A stretch of DNA of 64,000 nucleotides, from assembly GCA_001048675.1 (NCBI GenBank), contig CCKK01000018.1:124001-188000 (forward strand), read 5' to 3'. The position numbers were made by a program, and so were the translations under genes. Under the pieces are notes generated by a model. The model worked only from the letters and a program-made list of their open reading frames with translations. It was not told the DNA's origin and made no database searches. Source of the stretch: Vibrio diabolicus (GTDB taxonomy: Bacteria > Pseudomonadota > Gammaproteobacteria > Enterobacterales > Vibrionaceae). Positions 27,600-43,325 of the stretch are shown one piece after another (positions within the stretch are counted from its first letter, which is position 1; each line of letters opens with the position of its first letter).

Positions 27600-28760
27600 T
27601 TACAGCACTTCAACCAAACCCGCACCATTTTTGGCTTGGCAAACATAAATCGACTCTTTTAAGCCCGTAGCTGCTTGGTACTTCACTTCAACTGCCGCTT
27701 TCACGTCATCAACCAGTGCTGGCGGTACAAGTGCCACGATGCAACCACCAAAGCCACCGCCAGTCATGCGCACGCCGCCTTGATCGCCAATCACCTCTTT
27801 GGCTATCTCCACCAGCGTATCGATTTCTTTTACCGTGATTTCGAAATCATCGCGCATCGATGCATGAGACTCGGCCATCAGCTCGCCCATACGCTTCATG
27901 TCGTGTGCTCGTAGCGCTTGCGCCGCTTCCACAGTACGATCATTTTCTGTGATGACATGACGGGCACGTTTTGCCACCATTTCATCCAGCTCAGCGACTT
28001 TCTCGTTGAACTGCTCAATCGTCACATCACGCAAAGCTTTCACACCGAAAATACGTGCCGCTTCTTCACATTGCTGACGACGAGTGTTGTATTCACTGTC
28101 GACCAAACCACGCTTTTTGTTCGAGTTGATGATCACGACTGCCATGTCTTCTGGCATAGAGACCGCTTCAGTTTCAAGGCTACGGCAATCTAATAGCATC
28201 GCATGATTTTCACGCCCTTCCGCTGAAATCATTTGATCCATGATGCCACAGTTGCAACCGACGAATTCGTTCTCAGCTTGCTGACCGTTTAACGCAATTT
28301 CGGCTTGGCTGATCTCAAGATTGAACAGCACTTTGAACGTCTGGCCAATCACCACTTCCAACGCCGCCGATGAGCTCAAACCCGCGCCTTGAGGCACGTT
28401 GCCGCTGACTGAAATATCCGCCCCAGTAAACTGGTAGCCGCGCGCTAGAAGACACTTCACCACGCCGCGAATGTAGTTCGCCCACATTTTGTCTTGCTGG
28501 AAGGTAATGGCTTGCGTGATATCGAATTCGTCCACTGCGTTGCCGTAATCGACCGCAACCACACGCACGATATTGTCTTCACGCTTTGCCGCCGCCACGA
28601 CCGTTTGGTAGTTAATGGCACACGGTAGGACAAAACCATCGTTGTAATCGGTGTGCTCACCAATCAAGTTCACACGACCAGGCGCTTGAATAATATGGCT
28701 AGGTGCGTAGCCCAACACTGGCTCAAATGACGCTTTCACATTTTGGATAAGTTCAGACAT
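27600..28760 (-). CDS. galK: Galactokinase
   Basis: GalK phosphorylates alpha-D-galactose with ATP, the first step of the Leloir pathway. The 386-residue GHMP kinase carries the galactokinase signature [20 protein letters not shown] near residue 28, the ATP-loop [14 protein letters not shown] around residue 125, and the third motif [15 protein letters not shown] near the C-terminus. Third gene of galETKM. The gap from galT is 109 bp and contains a perfect 11-bp inverted repeat, unlike the tight galK-galM junction. Confidence 0.98.
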   Translation of the reverse strand: MSELIQNVKASFEPVLGYAPSHIIQAPGRVNLIGEHTDYNDGFVLPCAINYQTVVAAAKREDNIVRVVAVDYGNAVDEFDITQAITFQQDKMWANYIRGVVKCLLARGYQFTGADISVSGNVPQGAGLSSSAALEVVIGQTFKVLFNLEISQAEIALNGQQAENEFVGCNCGIMDQMISAEGRENHAMLLDCRSLETEAVSMPEDMAVVIINSNKKRGLVDSEYNTRRQQCEEAARIFGVKALRDVTIEQFNEKVAELDEMVAKRARHVITENDRTVEAAQALRAHDMKRMGELMAESHASMRDDFEITVKEIDTLVEIAKEVIGDQGGVRMTGGGFGGCIVALVPPALVDDVKAAVEVKYQAATGLKESIYVCQAKNGAGLVEVL

Positions 28761-28791
28761 AGGGACGTTCTCTTAAAATAATAATTTGTGT

Positions 28792-28840
28792 GGGATAGCG
28801 CGTTGAGCCTAACTTTCTATCTGTAAAGTCGCGCTATCCC
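28792..28840 (-). ncRNA. Stable hairpin in the galT-galK intercistronic region
   Basis: GGGATAGCGCG (28792-28802) and CGCGCTATCCC (28830-28840) are perfect 11-bp inverted arms around a 27-base loop. It lies in the galETKM transcript, 32 bp before the galK start. There is no T tract on the operon strand directly after it, so RNA processing, stabilisation or partial termination is more likely than full termination. Its function is unknown. Confidence 0.6.
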
Positions 28841-28869
28841 GTTATTCGTAATCAATCCAATTTAAAGAC

Positions 28870-29922
28870 TTAGCATTCTTTGTAGTGGACATCACTCACA
28901 TCACGCAGACGCTGCGCCGCTTGCTCTGCGGTGAGGTCACGTTGGCTTTCTGCCAGCATTTCGTAGCCCACCATGAACTTACGAACCGTGGCACTGCGCA
29001 GTAGTGGCGGATAAAAAAGTGCATGAAGCTGCCAATGGTCGATGTCTGTGCCTTGGTCAAAAAACGGCGCGTAGTGCCAGCCCATTGAATATGGGAATGA
29101 GCATTGGAATAAATTGTCGTAACGGCTGGTCAGCTTCTTGATCGCTCGCGCTAAATCGTCTCGTTGCTCATCGCTGAGTTCGCTCATGCGACGAATGTGC
29201 GTTTTCGGCAGCAACATGGTTTCGAACGGCCAAGCAGCCCAGTAAGGCACCACCGCCAACCAGTGTTCGGTTTCCACCACGATGCGTGAGCCGTCTTTGA
29301 GTTCCGCTTGTACGTAATCCACCAGCAAGTTGCTGCCGCGTTCTTGGTAGTAGGCTTTTAGGTTGTGCTCTTTACGCTCGATTTCATTTGGTAAGAAACT
29401 GTTCGCCCAGATTTGACCGTGTGGATGCGGCTGAGAACAGCCCATGGTCTCACCCTTGTTTTCGAACGCCTGAACCCAAACGTACTCTTTGCCGAGCTCT
29501 TCAATTTGCTCATTCCATGTATCAATCACGCCACGAATATTATCCACAGGCAGCTCCGGTAAGGTTTTGCTGTGATCTGGCGAGAAGCAAATCACTCGGC
29601 TCAAACCACGCACGCCTTGCGTTTTGAATAGCGGGTTGTTTGACTCCGGTGCATCTGGTGAATCCACCATCAGCGCAGCAAAATCGTTATTAAACACATA
29701 GGTGCCTTGGTAATCTGGATTAACATCGCCAGAGATACGTTCGTTGGTTGGACAAAGGAAACATTTACCGTCATAGCTTGGTAGCTCATCCAATGCGGGC
29801 TTTTCATCTGCGCCGCTCCAAGGGCGTTTTGCACGGTGAGGTGAAACCAAAATCCATTGCCCAGTCAGAGGGTTGTAACGGCGGTGTGGATGATCCACTG
29901 GGTTAAATTCGACATTCGACAT
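28870..29922 (-). CDS. galT: Galactose-1-phosphate uridylyltransferase
   Basis: GalT exchanges UMP between UDP-glucose and galactose-1-phosphate. The 350-residue protein opens [30 protein letters not shown], has the zinc-site segment [13 protein letters not shown], and the active-site motif [14 protein letters not shown], where the second His of HPH is the nucleophile. Length equals that of E. coli GalT. Second gene of the operon, 84 bp after galE. Confidence 0.98.
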   Translation of the reverse strand: MSNVEFNPVDHPHRRYNPLTGQWILVSPHRAKRPWSGADEKPALDELPSYDGKCFLCPTNERISGDVNPDYQGTYVFNNDFAALMVDSPDAPESNNPLFKTQGVRGLSRVICFSPDHSKTLPELPVDNIRGVIDTWNEQIEELGKEYVWVQAFENKGETMGCSQPHPHGQIWANSFLPNEIERKEHNLKAYYQERGSNLLVDYVQAELKDGSRIVVETEHWLAVVPYWAAWPFETMLLPKTHIRRMSELSDEQRDDLARAIKKLTSRYDNLFQCSFPYSMGWHYAPFFDQGTDIDHWQLHALFYPPLLRSATVRKFMVGYEMLAESQRDLTAEQAAQRLRDVSDVHYKEC

Positions 29923-30006
29923 GTTACTTACTCAACTTTTAAGAATTCTTTCATCTGCATTTCTCAATGGAATTGGAAAGTGCAGACAATAATGCGGCGA
30001 CGTAAA

Positions 30007-31026
30007 CTACGCAGGGGAATAGCCATTGGGATTTTTTGACTGCCAGTTCCACGTATCGGCGGTCATTTCAGCTACCGTGCGTGTTGCTTTCCAGCCTAGT
30101 TCACGCTCGGCTTTTTCCGTGCTTGCCCAACATTCAGCAATATCCCCAGGACGACGCGGGCATAACTCGTAAGGCACTGGTTTACCGCAAGCGGTCGCGA
30201 ACGCATCCACCATCTCAAGTACGCTCGAGCCTTTACCTGTACCTAAGTTGTAAATGTGCAAACCCGATTTCTCACCCACCGATTTCAAAGCCGCAATATG
30301 GCCGTCGGCCAGATCCATCACATGGATGTAATCACGTACGCCAGTGCCGTCAGGGGTTGGATAGTCGCTACCGAATACCGCGAGTTTTTCTCGGCGGCCA
30401 ACAGCGACTTGGGCGATAAATGGCATCAGGTTATTGGGAATTCCTTGTGGGTCTTCCCCCATGCTGCCCGATGGGTGCGCGCCAACTGGGTTGAAGTAAC
30501 GTAGTAAGGTGATGCTCCAGTCGTTTTCAGCATGGAACAGATCGCTTAAGCATTGCTCCACCATATATTTGCTGCGTCCGTATGGATTGGTGGTTGCGCC
30601 TGTTGGTGAATCTTCCGTAATCGGCACTATTTCAGGGTCACCGTAAACCGTTGCCGATGAACTGAATACGATGCTTTTCACGCCCGCTTTACGCATGCTG
30701 CGCGCTAACACCAATGAGCCATTGACGTTGTTGTCGTAGTACTCAAGTGGTTTTGCCACCGATTCGCCAACTGCTTTGAGGCCAGCAAAGTGGATCACGG
30801 CTTGGATGTCGTGCTGCGCGAATACCGTATCCAAAAAGGCTTCGTCACGGATGTCACCTTGGTGGAACGCAGGCTGTTTGCCAGTCAGCGCTTCAATACG
30901 GTTTAACACGTCCAGTTTGGCGTTACACAAGTTGTCGACGATGATAGGTTCCATTCCCGCTTCAATCATCTGAACGCAAGTGTGACTACCGATGTATCCC
31001 ATACCGCCTGTGACAAGAACTTTCAC
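30007..31026 (-). CDS. galE: UDP-glucose 4-epimerase
   Basis: GalE converts UDP-galactose to UDP-glucose with bound NAD. The 339-residue short-chain dehydrogenase-type protein begins with the NAD loop VTGGMGYIGSHTCV, and has the catalytic FSSSATVYGD and NPYGRSKYMVE (Tyr and Lys of YxxxK). First gene of galETKM; a consensus GalR operator lies about 150 bp upstream of its start. Confidence 0.98.
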   Translation of the reverse strand: MKVLVTGGMGYIGSHTCVQMIEAGMEPIIVDNLCNAKLDVLNRIEALTGKQPAFHQGDIRDEAFLDTVFAQHDIQAVIHFAGLKAVGESVAKPLEYYDNNVNGSLVLARSMRKAGVKSIVFSSSATVYGDPEIVPITEDSPTGATTNPYGRSKYMVEQCLSDLFHAENDWSITLLRYFNPVGAHPSGSMGEDPQGIPNNLMPFIAQVAVGRREKLAVFGSDYPTPDGTGVRDYIHVMDLADGHIAALKSVGEKSGLHIYNLGTGKGSSVLEMVDAFATACGKPVPYELCPRRPGDIAECWASTEKAERELGWKATRTVAEMTADTWNWQSKNPNGYSPA

Positions 31027-31178
31027 TTTTGCTTCTCCACGTTTGCTGCTTTCTGTTCATACCTCACTCTGATGCGCTAAAAGCCAATCGCCATTGCATC
31101 GAATCGGTACGCCCATTTCTTAACTGGCTAAAAGTCTAGCAACCAATCTCGATCCAGATCCGTGATCGAATTCAAATT

Positions 31179-31194
31179 GTGTAAACGTTTCCAC
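31179..31194. promoter_or_regulatory. GalR operator upstream of galE
   Basis: GTGTAAACGTTTCCAC matches the enteric GalR/GalS consensus GTGKAANCGNTTMCAC at every position. It lies between galE and the divergent ebgR, nearer to galE, in a 380-bp gap that otherwise contains AT-rich promoter-like DNA. Confidence 0.85.
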
Positions 31195-31308
31195 AAAATT
31201 ACAAAAAAGCCTTATTTTAGATGCAGACTTTAGTTAAATTAAACCGGGAAGATGATGAGCAGTGAAGATGAGTCGAGCAGATACCGCTCTCTTTCATGGA
31301 TCGCACGA

Positions 31309-31319
31309 TTTTACTAAAA
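31309..31319. promoter_or_regulatory. EbgR-like half-site before ebgR
   Basis: TTTTACTAAAA here is identical to one arm of the perfect palindrome before ebgA. It lies about 90 bp upstream of the ebgR start, where it could mediate autoregulation. Confidence 0.5.
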
Positions 31320-31364
31320 GTTTGTGCATCCCTAAGTAGCTGTTTACAATAGCCAGATTATTGA

Positions 31365-32393
<1,029 letters not shown>

Positions 32394-32418
32394 AAACACC
32401 CTCAAAACTGCTCAAATA

Positions 32419-32446
32419 AGGCACTGAATTTTCAGTGCTTTTTTAT
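32419..32446 (+). terminator. Intrinsic terminator after ebgR
   Basis: GGCACTGAA pairs with TTCAGTGC around a minimal loop, followed by a run of T. Confidence 0.85.
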
Positions 32447-32539
32447 TTCTTCTTTTATTTTCTACCGAATTTTTACTGTTTTTACTTTCCAAAACAATCT
32501 AGAACGCATTCCTTTACGCTGATCACATCTTGCTCAACA

Positions 32540-32613
32540 TTGGTCATTTAAAACGTGACCAAGTTAAAGTAAAACGTTTTCATTAATTTATTTTAGTAAA
32601 ACTTTTACTAAAA
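32540..32613. promoter_or_regulatory. ebgA operator region: perfect EbgR-like palindrome plus a second palindrome
   Basis: TTTTAGTAAAA (32591-32601), one C, and TTTTACTAAAA (32603-32613) form a perfect 23-bp palindrome, the best candidate EbgR operator. A partial copy, AGTAAAACGTTTT, is at 32569-32581. A different palindrome, TTGGTCA-N9-TGACCAA, spans 32540-32562 and has no recognised owner. The remaining leader to the ebgA start at 32741 shows nothing else. Confidence 0.65.
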
Positions 32614-32689
32614 TCTTTCTCAGATTATTCATAAGCATTTTTCACAATACATCGGCCGTTGTTTTTGCACTGATGTTGAGCCGCGATGA

Positions 32690-36295
<3,606 letters not shown>

Positions 36296-36370
36296 AACAA
36301 GAGAAGGGCTGTGGTCACAGCATTACAAGCCCTTCCTCCCTACAATTCCAACGTGATTCACCGGAGATAG

Positions 36371-37807
<1,437 letters not shown>

Positions 37808-37831
37808 CACAGACTCTCAATGACAAACATT

Positions 37832-37858
37832 CTGGGCACCCTTTGGTGCCCTTTTTTA
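37832..37858. terminator. Bidirectional terminator ygjI / LysR gene
   Basis: GGGCACC, CTTT, GGTGCCC is followed by six T; the T tract overlaps the stop codon of the convergent LysR gene. Confidence 0.88.
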
Positions 37859-38800
37859 TATGTGAGAGGTGATGGTCGAAGAAACTAATTCGCGTAGCCA
37901 AATCCCTTTTTCTTCATTGTTTCGGCTGGAATGCCACAGCATGGCAATATCAAAATCCGCAACGGCGATCGGCGGCTTAACAGTAATGAGATCGTCCGAA
38001 AAGCCCTCCGCCAACGCCATTTTTTCTGGCACGATGGCAATGAGATCGCGCTTTTTCAATAGATGCCGAATAGTGAGAAAGTTGCGCGACGCCACGGTGA
38101 CTTTACGGCTCAAGCCATGCTCTGCGAGCTTTTGGTCTACTTGTGTCTTTAAGCTCCCATCGGGACTTACCAGAGCTTGCTCTATGTTAGCGAACGCTTC
38201 CAGAGACAGCTGTGTTTCCCCTTTCAATACCTGTTTATCACACATGCACACGTGCTTTTCCGTGTACAAGTACAAGCTCTCAAAGTTGTCATCCAACACT
38301 GGCATGCTGCCAATAATAACATCGAGCTTTTCGTGCTCAGTTAATGCCACGTAGTTGCTACGATTGACGTTAATAAAACTGATCTGGGCCTCTGGTGCGC
38401 GCTGGCGTATTTCGTCATAAAGCCGAGGAGCAAAAATAAACTCGGCATAATCCGTTAACCCAATGCGACATACACCCGCGTAATTTTCAGGTTGGAAGGC
38501 AGACTTAGTGAGCAAGTCTTTGGCGATAGAGTCCAGCAAATGATGCACGGTTGGCGCGATGTGGTGAGCGTGCTCGGTGGGCTCCATCTTGTGTCCTTTT
38601 CGCTCAAAAAGCGGGTCGTCAAACAACAACCTTAAACGAGACAAACTATGACTCATCGCCGACTGGCTAACGTAACTTTTCTCTGCCGCGATGCTAACGC
38701 TTCGATGGCGATACAAGTAGGAAAACGTCACCAATAGGTTCAAGTCAATGTTGCGCCACTGAATGTCCTCTTTCACCTCAACACCTTCATCCCATCTCAT
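37856..38800 (-). CDS. LysR-family transcriptional regulator, divergent from chrA
   Basis: A 314-residue LysR protein with the NodD/LeuO-like opening IDLNLLVTFSYLYRHRSVSIAAE followed by VSQSAMSHSLSRLRLLFDDPLFER (helix-turn-helix about residues 18-75), then the effector domain (GVCRIGLTDYAEFIFAPRLYDE). Start is uncertain: ATG 38800, or a GTG eight codons later that has AAGG at good spacing. It is divergent from chrA with under 90 bp between starts, so control of chrA and itself is likely, but chromate as the signal is not shown. Confidence 0.85.
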   Translation of the reverse strand: MRWDEGVEVKEDIQWRNIDLNLLVTFSYLYRHRSVSIAAEKSYVSQSAMSHSLSRLRLLFDDPLFERKGHKMEPTEHAHHIAPTVHHLLDSIAKDLLTKSAFQPENYAGVCRIGLTDYAEFIFAPRLYDEIRQRAPEAQISFINVNRSNYVALTEHEKLDVIIGSMPVLDDNFESLYLYTEKHVCMCDKQVLKGETQLSLEAFANIEQALVSPDGSLKTQVDQKLAEHGLSRKVTVASRNFLTIRHLLKKRDLIAIVPEKMALAEGFSDDLITVKPPIAVADFDIAMLWHSSRNNEEKGIWLRELVSSTITSHI

Positions 38801-38888
38801 TCATAAATGAAATTAAATTTATCAATTTGAGTCATTTTAGAGCATCCGATAAATTAGCAACAATGCTTTTTAGATAAACAGGCTCGAC

Positions 38889-40028
38889 ATGTTCACCATC
38901 TTCAAAACTTTTTTCTGGCTGGGTTGGTTCAGCTTCGGCGGCCCGGCGGCTCATATTGGTTATTTTCGCCAAACCTTTGTTGAGAAACTGAAATGGCTTG
39001 ATGACAGCGAGTACGCGCAAATTGTCGCGCTCAGTCAGTTTTTGCCGGGACCCGGCTCAAGCCAAGTCGGCTTTGCATTGGGTTATAAACGCGGCGGTTT
39101 AGGTGGCGCATGCGCAGCATTTGTCGGATTCACGCTTCCTTCGGTGATCATCATGTTGGCGCTGGCGATGGTGAGCAGCCAAATCACCGACACCGCAGTG
39201 TTCCAAAACATCGTTCACGGCCTAAAACTGCTCGCAGTCGTGGTCGTGGCGGATGCGACTTGGGGCATGTACAAAAACTTCTGCCAAAGCAAACTGACCG
39301 CGGGTTTGTGCGTCGCGACTGCGATTGCGTTGCTGGTGGCACCAAGCATCATGACGCAAATGTTCGTGTTGCTCGCAGCAGGTCTTGTCGGCATGCGATA
39401 TCTGAAGAAAGACTCCGCGCCATCAACCGAGCCGTTTAAACCGTCTATCGCGCCATTGGCTCTATTTGCGGTGCTTTTACTCGGCTTACCGTTAGTGGCT
39501 CATACGTTGCCTATGCTTGGGCTGTTTAGTGATTTTTTCCAAGCTGGTAGCTTAGTGTTTGGTGGTGGTCATGTGGTTCTGCCGCTTCTGCAAAACATTG
39601 TTGGCGACCAGCTTAGCCAAGATGCATTTTTAACAGGCTACGCCGCTGCACAAGCTGTACCGGGGCCAATGTTCACCTTTGCGACTTTTATCGGTTATGA
39701 GCTTTCGGATACGCCAATTTTAGGTGCTCTGATCGCAACGCTTGGCGTATTCCTCCCAGGGTTTCTTTTACTGCTTGGCGTTCTTAAAAACTGGCAAGCA
39801 CTGGCAGGCAAACCGCTGGTCTCCGGCGCCATCAACGGTGTAAATGCCTCAGTAGTAGGATTGCTACTCGCGGCACTTTACCAGCCAGTATTTAGCAGCG
39901 CAGTTGTTGCTCCCATCGACATGGCGTTAGTGATTGCGGGTTTCTATCTACACAAAAAGCTCAACCTTTCGGTGCTGTGGATGATCGTGTTTTTTGTGGC
40001 AGCAGGCCTTGTCACGGGCATGATGTAA
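38889..40028 (+). CDS. chrA: Chromate efflux transporter family protein (CHR, two-domain)
   Basis: A 379-residue membrane protein made of two homologous CHR domains: the first begins FFWLGWFSFGGPAAHIGYFR with SQFLPGPGSSQVGFALGYKRGG, the second repeats FQAGSLVFGGGHVVLPLL and GYAAAQAVPGPMFTFATFIGYE. The paired GGxxxH and PGP motifs are the family signature. Characterised members export chromate, but many CHR proteins, including chromosomal ones, have no proven chromate role. Divergent LysR gene upstream; terminator directly after. Confidence 0.9.
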   Translation: MFTIFKTFFWLGWFSFGGPAAHIGYFRQTFVEKLKWLDDSEYAQIVALSQFLPGPGSSQVGFALGYKRGGLGGACAAFVGFTLPSVIIMLALAMVSSQITDTAVFQNIVHGLKLLAVVVVADATWGMYKNFCQSKLTAGLCVATAIALLVAPSIMTQMFVLLAAGLVGMRYLKKDSAPSTEPFKPSIAPLALFAVLLLGLPLVAHTLPMLGLFSDFFQAGSLVFGGGHVVLPLLQNIVGDQLSQDAFLTGYAAAQAVPGPMFTFATFIGYELSDTPILGALIATLGVFLPGFLLLLGVLKNWQALAGKPLVSGAINGVNASVVGLLLAALYQPVFSSAVVAPIDMALVIAGFYLHKKLNLSVLWMIVFFVAAGLVTGMM

Positions 40029-40050
40029 AAATCTTAAACGACAAACTCTT

Positions 40051-40082
40051 AGCGGGCACTTAAATACAAGTGCCCGTTTTCT
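40051..40082 (+). terminator. Intrinsic terminator after chrA
   Basis: CGGGCACTT pairs with AAGTGCCCG around AAATAC, followed by TTTTCTC. Confidence 0.85.
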
Positions 40083-40128
40083 CAACTAAGCTTAATGACA
40101 TTGGAAGGATAGCGATGATGGATCGTCG

Positions 40129-41245
40129 ATGGAACAAGACAACAATTACCAGATCAACGTAAGTTGGCAGCAAAAAGCAGCGACTTGGCTCCAGTCTATG
40201 AAGAACGAGTTATTGAACGATAAGATTTTCTACACCTATTGCTTTATCTCGACTGCTGTCATTTATCTTTGTTCTTTATATCTCGATTTTCCTATTGATT
40301 ACTCTTTTACCACTTACCTTGAAACGCTCATGCAAGCTTTGTATGTCACAGGTTTAAGCTGGTGTATCTATTATTATTTCTATCTCATACTGCGCAAAAG
40401 AAAAACAGCCAGCAAAGCGCTTCATACGAAAACTGAAGCATCTTATTTTTCCACTGCACCGCCCTGTATCAGTGTTTGTTTCGATGATGGCACTTAACCT
40501 GATTTTCTCTAACCACACGTTTTTGAAATCGCTTATTCCAATCATCAATCCTTTTAAATGGGATCTAACCTTTGCGAATATTGATACGCTGTTGCACTTC
40601 GGCGTTGCACCTTGGGAATTGACCCATGCATTATTCTCCAATGCTTGGGCCTCACTGATGTTAAACGTTGCCTACAACGCATGGTTTTTTTGTATGTGGG
40701 GTATACTCATCTTTTTCCTTATCTACAAAAAATACCCGTTGGTAAGGCAACAGTTTTTACTCACGTTCGCATTGTCTTGGATGATTCTTGGCGTTTTCTT
40801 CGCTACGTTACTCTCTTCAGCAGGTCCTTGCTACGTGGAGCTTATTACTGGAGATGAACAGTTTGTTCCTCTGATGAAAACGCTCGAAGCCCAAGGCCAA
40901 TATCTTACCAATGTGGACGCTGGACAATTGTGGGCATTGCCTACACAGCAATATCTTTGGGATGAGTACATCGCCAATGCCAATGGTATTGGTTCTGGTA
41001 TTTCGGCAATGCCGAGTTTGCACGTCTCCATTGCTGTTTTGATGGCGCTATCAATTTATAGACTCAACAAAACCATCGGCTACTTTGCTTACGCTTTCGT
41101 CGTCATCATTCAAATCGGTTCGGTACATTTAGCGTGGCATTATGCGATTGATGGCTACCTCGCAACACTCTTGACGGTGATGTTATGGAAGATAGTTGGT
41201 TGGGCTTTGCGGCGCTATGCTTCTTACCCTGAAAGAAGCGAATGA
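40129..41245 (+). pseudogene. PAP2-superfamily membrane phosphatase, frameshifted
   Basis: Two overlapping frames together make one membrane protein of about 371 residues. The first (40129 on) gives N-terminal helices up to YYFYLILRKRK; the second continues KQPAKRFIRKLKHLIFPLHRPVS and then a helix-rich region with the PAP2 motifs MPSLHVS (near 41010) and HLAWHYAIDGY (near 41130), whose histidines form the phosphatase site. Removing one A from the A5 run at 40401-40405 joins them. It resembles the inositol-phosphorylceramide-synthase-like PAP2_3 group; the lipid substrate is unknown. The lesion may be real or a homopolymer error. A separate start at GTG 40472 would keep the active site but lose two helices. 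Confidence 0.78.
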
Positions 41246-41295
41246 GCGGCTAATTGAATAAACAATTTTACAACGGCACTACTCCCCCAAAAATG

Positions 41296-41332
41296 AAAAA
41301 GCCACTCTATCTTGCTGAGTGGCTTTCTTTTT
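41296..41332. terminator. Bidirectional terminator PAP2 gene / tad operon
   Basis: AAAGCCACTC pairs with GAGTGGCTTT around TATCTTGCT, with A and T tracts on both sides; it closes the tad operon from the minus strand. Confidence 0.88.
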
Positions 41333-41347
41333 AAATAGACTGTGAAG

Positions 41348-42361
41348 TTATTGGAGAAGCGCGGTAGAGGTATCCCCTCGCTCTCTTACCATTGCTAATG
41401 CTCGCTCTAAGTTTTTATTTGCCAGTTCATAGTAGGCAGGATTCTTATCAATGGCCTGTTGTAGATAAGGAATCGCCTCGCCTGGTTTGCCTTGAAGGAT
41501 CAAGAAGTAACCAACATTATTGAGTGCTTCCGGCTCTGTCATGTGTCGACTAAAAATACTCAGAGCTTGTCGTGGTTGATCTTTTGCCAGTGCAATGAGA
41601 CCCAAGTTATTGATTCCCTTTTCATCCCCCGGCTTAATGCTCAGCGCAGCTTGAGTAAAGTGCGCCGCTTTTGAATAAGCTTTTTCCATGTAGTAGGAAT
41701 AGCCTAGGCTGACTAAAGCGTTGACGTTTCTTGAATCAATATCCAACGCTTTTCGAATTAATGCCTGCGCAATATCGTGGTCGCCACGAATGTCGTAAAG
41801 CACACCTAGACCAGAGTAAGCAGAAACCGGTGATTTATCATCATAGCGATACGTTGCAACGCTCTCAGCTGTAATATTGTCTTTGGTGATAATAGGATCG
41901 CCATCCATACGAATTTGGTCAGCATTCAAAGCGCGGATGTAGTAACTCTTCCCGACGTCCTTTTCGCCACGTTTCGTATACAGAGTGCCAAGTTCTGTGA
42001 GGGAACCAATGTGATCAGGGTTCTCTGCTAAAGATGCTCGAAATGATTTATCCGCAAGTTCTGAATTCTCTCTTGCCAAATGGATACGCCCCACGGTGTA
42101 TAAGGTTTTGTCTTTATGGACCGCGTTAGGAAAAGAGAGCGAGCGAATGTATTCATACAACGCTAAGTCGACATTTTTATTGCTTAATGCAATATCCCCT
42201 CGAGAGATTGCCTCCTCCTCTGTTTTTGGAGGTTCATCATTGGTGAGTGACTCAACGGGCTTACCTGAGTACAGCGTTGAATCGAAGTCTGATGACTGTT
42301 CAGTTGTTGAACATGCGGTAAGCACCAACAACGAGATGATGACGTATTTCTTAATCCACAT
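41348..42361 (-). CDS. tadD: TPR lipoprotein TadD
   Basis: TadD is an outer-membrane pilotin-like lipoprotein needed for assembly of the RcpA secretin channel. The 337-residue protein has a lipoprotein signal (LLVLTAC, lipidated Cys17) and at least four tetratricopeptide repeats, for example VNALVSLGYSYYMEKAYSKAAHF and EKGINNLGLIALAKDQPRQAL, ending in PYLQQAIDKNPAYYELANKNL. It is the last gene of the minus-strand tad operon, 20 bp after tadC, before a strong terminator. Confidence 0.9.
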   Translation of the reverse strand: MWIKKYVIISLLVLTACSTTEQSSDFDSTLYSGKPVESLTNDEPPKTEEEAISRGDIALSNKNVDLALYEYIRSLSFPNAVHKDKTLYTVGRIHLARENSELADKSFRASLAENPDHIGSLTELGTLYTKRGEKDVGKSYYIRALNADQIRMDGDPIITKDNITAESVATYRYDDKSPVSAYSGLGVLYDIRGDHDIAQALIRKALDIDSRNVNALVSLGYSYYMEKAYSKAAHFTQAALSIKPGDEKGINNLGLIALAKDQPRQALSIFSRHMTEPEALNNVGYFLILQGKPGEAIPYLQQAIDKNPAYYELANKNLERALAMVRERGDTSTALLQ

Positions 42362-42381
42362 AACGATCCCTATTTTGCTTT

Positions 42382-43323
42382 TTAATTAGAAAATGCCTCA
42401 GCCAATGAAATTAACGCAGGTCCAATAGCCACGATGAAAAAACATGGCCAAATAAACAGCACCATTGGAAACATCATTTTGACTGGGATTTTTGCAGCAA
42501 TTTCTTCTGCTGCTTGTTGACGCTTATCCCTATAGTCTTCGGTATACTCACGCAAGGAGTTGACTAAGCTCCCACCTATTCGAGAGGCGTGGCTAAGCAT
42601 GCTCACCAGCCCCATCAATTCTTCTAACCCTGTCCTTAATACTAGCTCCCTTAAGGCTTCAGGCATTGGTTTACCCGCTTTAATTTTATTGCACACCGTG
42701 TCTATTTCATCGGCAAGTTCTGGGTGAGAGATAACCAGCTCATCTGCAACGCGACGCAAAGCCGCATTAAAGCCAAGCCCTGACTCGGTACAAACCACCA
42801 GCAAATCGAGCATGTCGGGCACACCTGCACGAATCGCTTGCTGACGCTTGTTGACCATTCGGCGCAAAATAAAATCAGGAATCAGAAGCCCAATAAATAC
42901 GGATAACGCCATGTAGGTGTACAGATATTTAGATTCCGGAATCGAGAAATACACCAGTGCTGCCACCATCACACCTAGTATTGTTGTGACCGATTTAATG
43001 GCATAGAACATCGACAATGCATTGCTTTCATGAAACCCAGCATGCATCAGTTTATTGCGTGTCGTTTGGCGCTCTTTTTCACTGGTTGGCGAAGTTAAAG
43101 GCGCTAACGACTCCAATGTGTCAGTCATTTTTTTGTTGTGGTGAGAGACTTCTTTTTTGTCGCCAGACAGTTCGGCTAACTTTCTTTTAATTGGCGAATT
43201 AACCCCAATAATTATCGAGCCTAGCGTCATCACCACCAACACGGTGGTGATGAGGATCAACCCCATGAGTAACGTCTCTTGGCCGACAGCAAAACCGTTT
43301 AACCATCCTTGAATGCTTTCCAT
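42382..43323 (-). CDS. tadC: Tad pilus inner-membrane platform protein TadC
   Basis: A 313-residue GspF-domain (T2SSF) membrane protein. The central cytoplasmic domain contains MLDLLVVCTESGLGFNAALRRVADEL and SHASRIGGSLVNSLREYTEDYRDKRQQAAEE, the usual TadC blocks, with membrane helices at about residues 15-40, 120-150 and 285-305. With TadB it forms the platform on which the TadA ATPase acts. It lies two bases after tadB, so the pair is tightly coupled. Confidence 0.93.
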   Translation of the reverse strand: MESIQGWLNGFAVGQETLLMGLILITTVLVVMTLGSIIIGVNSPIKRKLAELSGDKKEVSHHNKKMTDTLESLAPLTSPTSEKERQTTRNKLMHAGFHESNALSMFYAIKSVTTILGVMVAALVYFSIPESKYLYTYMALSVFIGLLIPDFILRRMVNKRQQAIRAGVPDMLDLLVVCTESGLGFNAALRRVADELVISHPELADEIDTVCNKIKAGKPMPEALRELVLRTGLEELMGLVSMLSHASRIGGSLVNSLREYTEDYRDKRQQAAEEIAAKIPVKMMFPMVLFIWPCFFIVAIGPALISLAEAFSN

Positions 43324-43325
43324 AG

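Noticed and set aside
40381..40480. Programmed ribosomal frameshift in the PAP2 gene
   Set aside because: The shift needed is +1 (skipping one base), while the A-rich site resembles -1 slippery sites; no pseudoknot or stop-codon stimulator is seen. A homopolymer indel is simpler.
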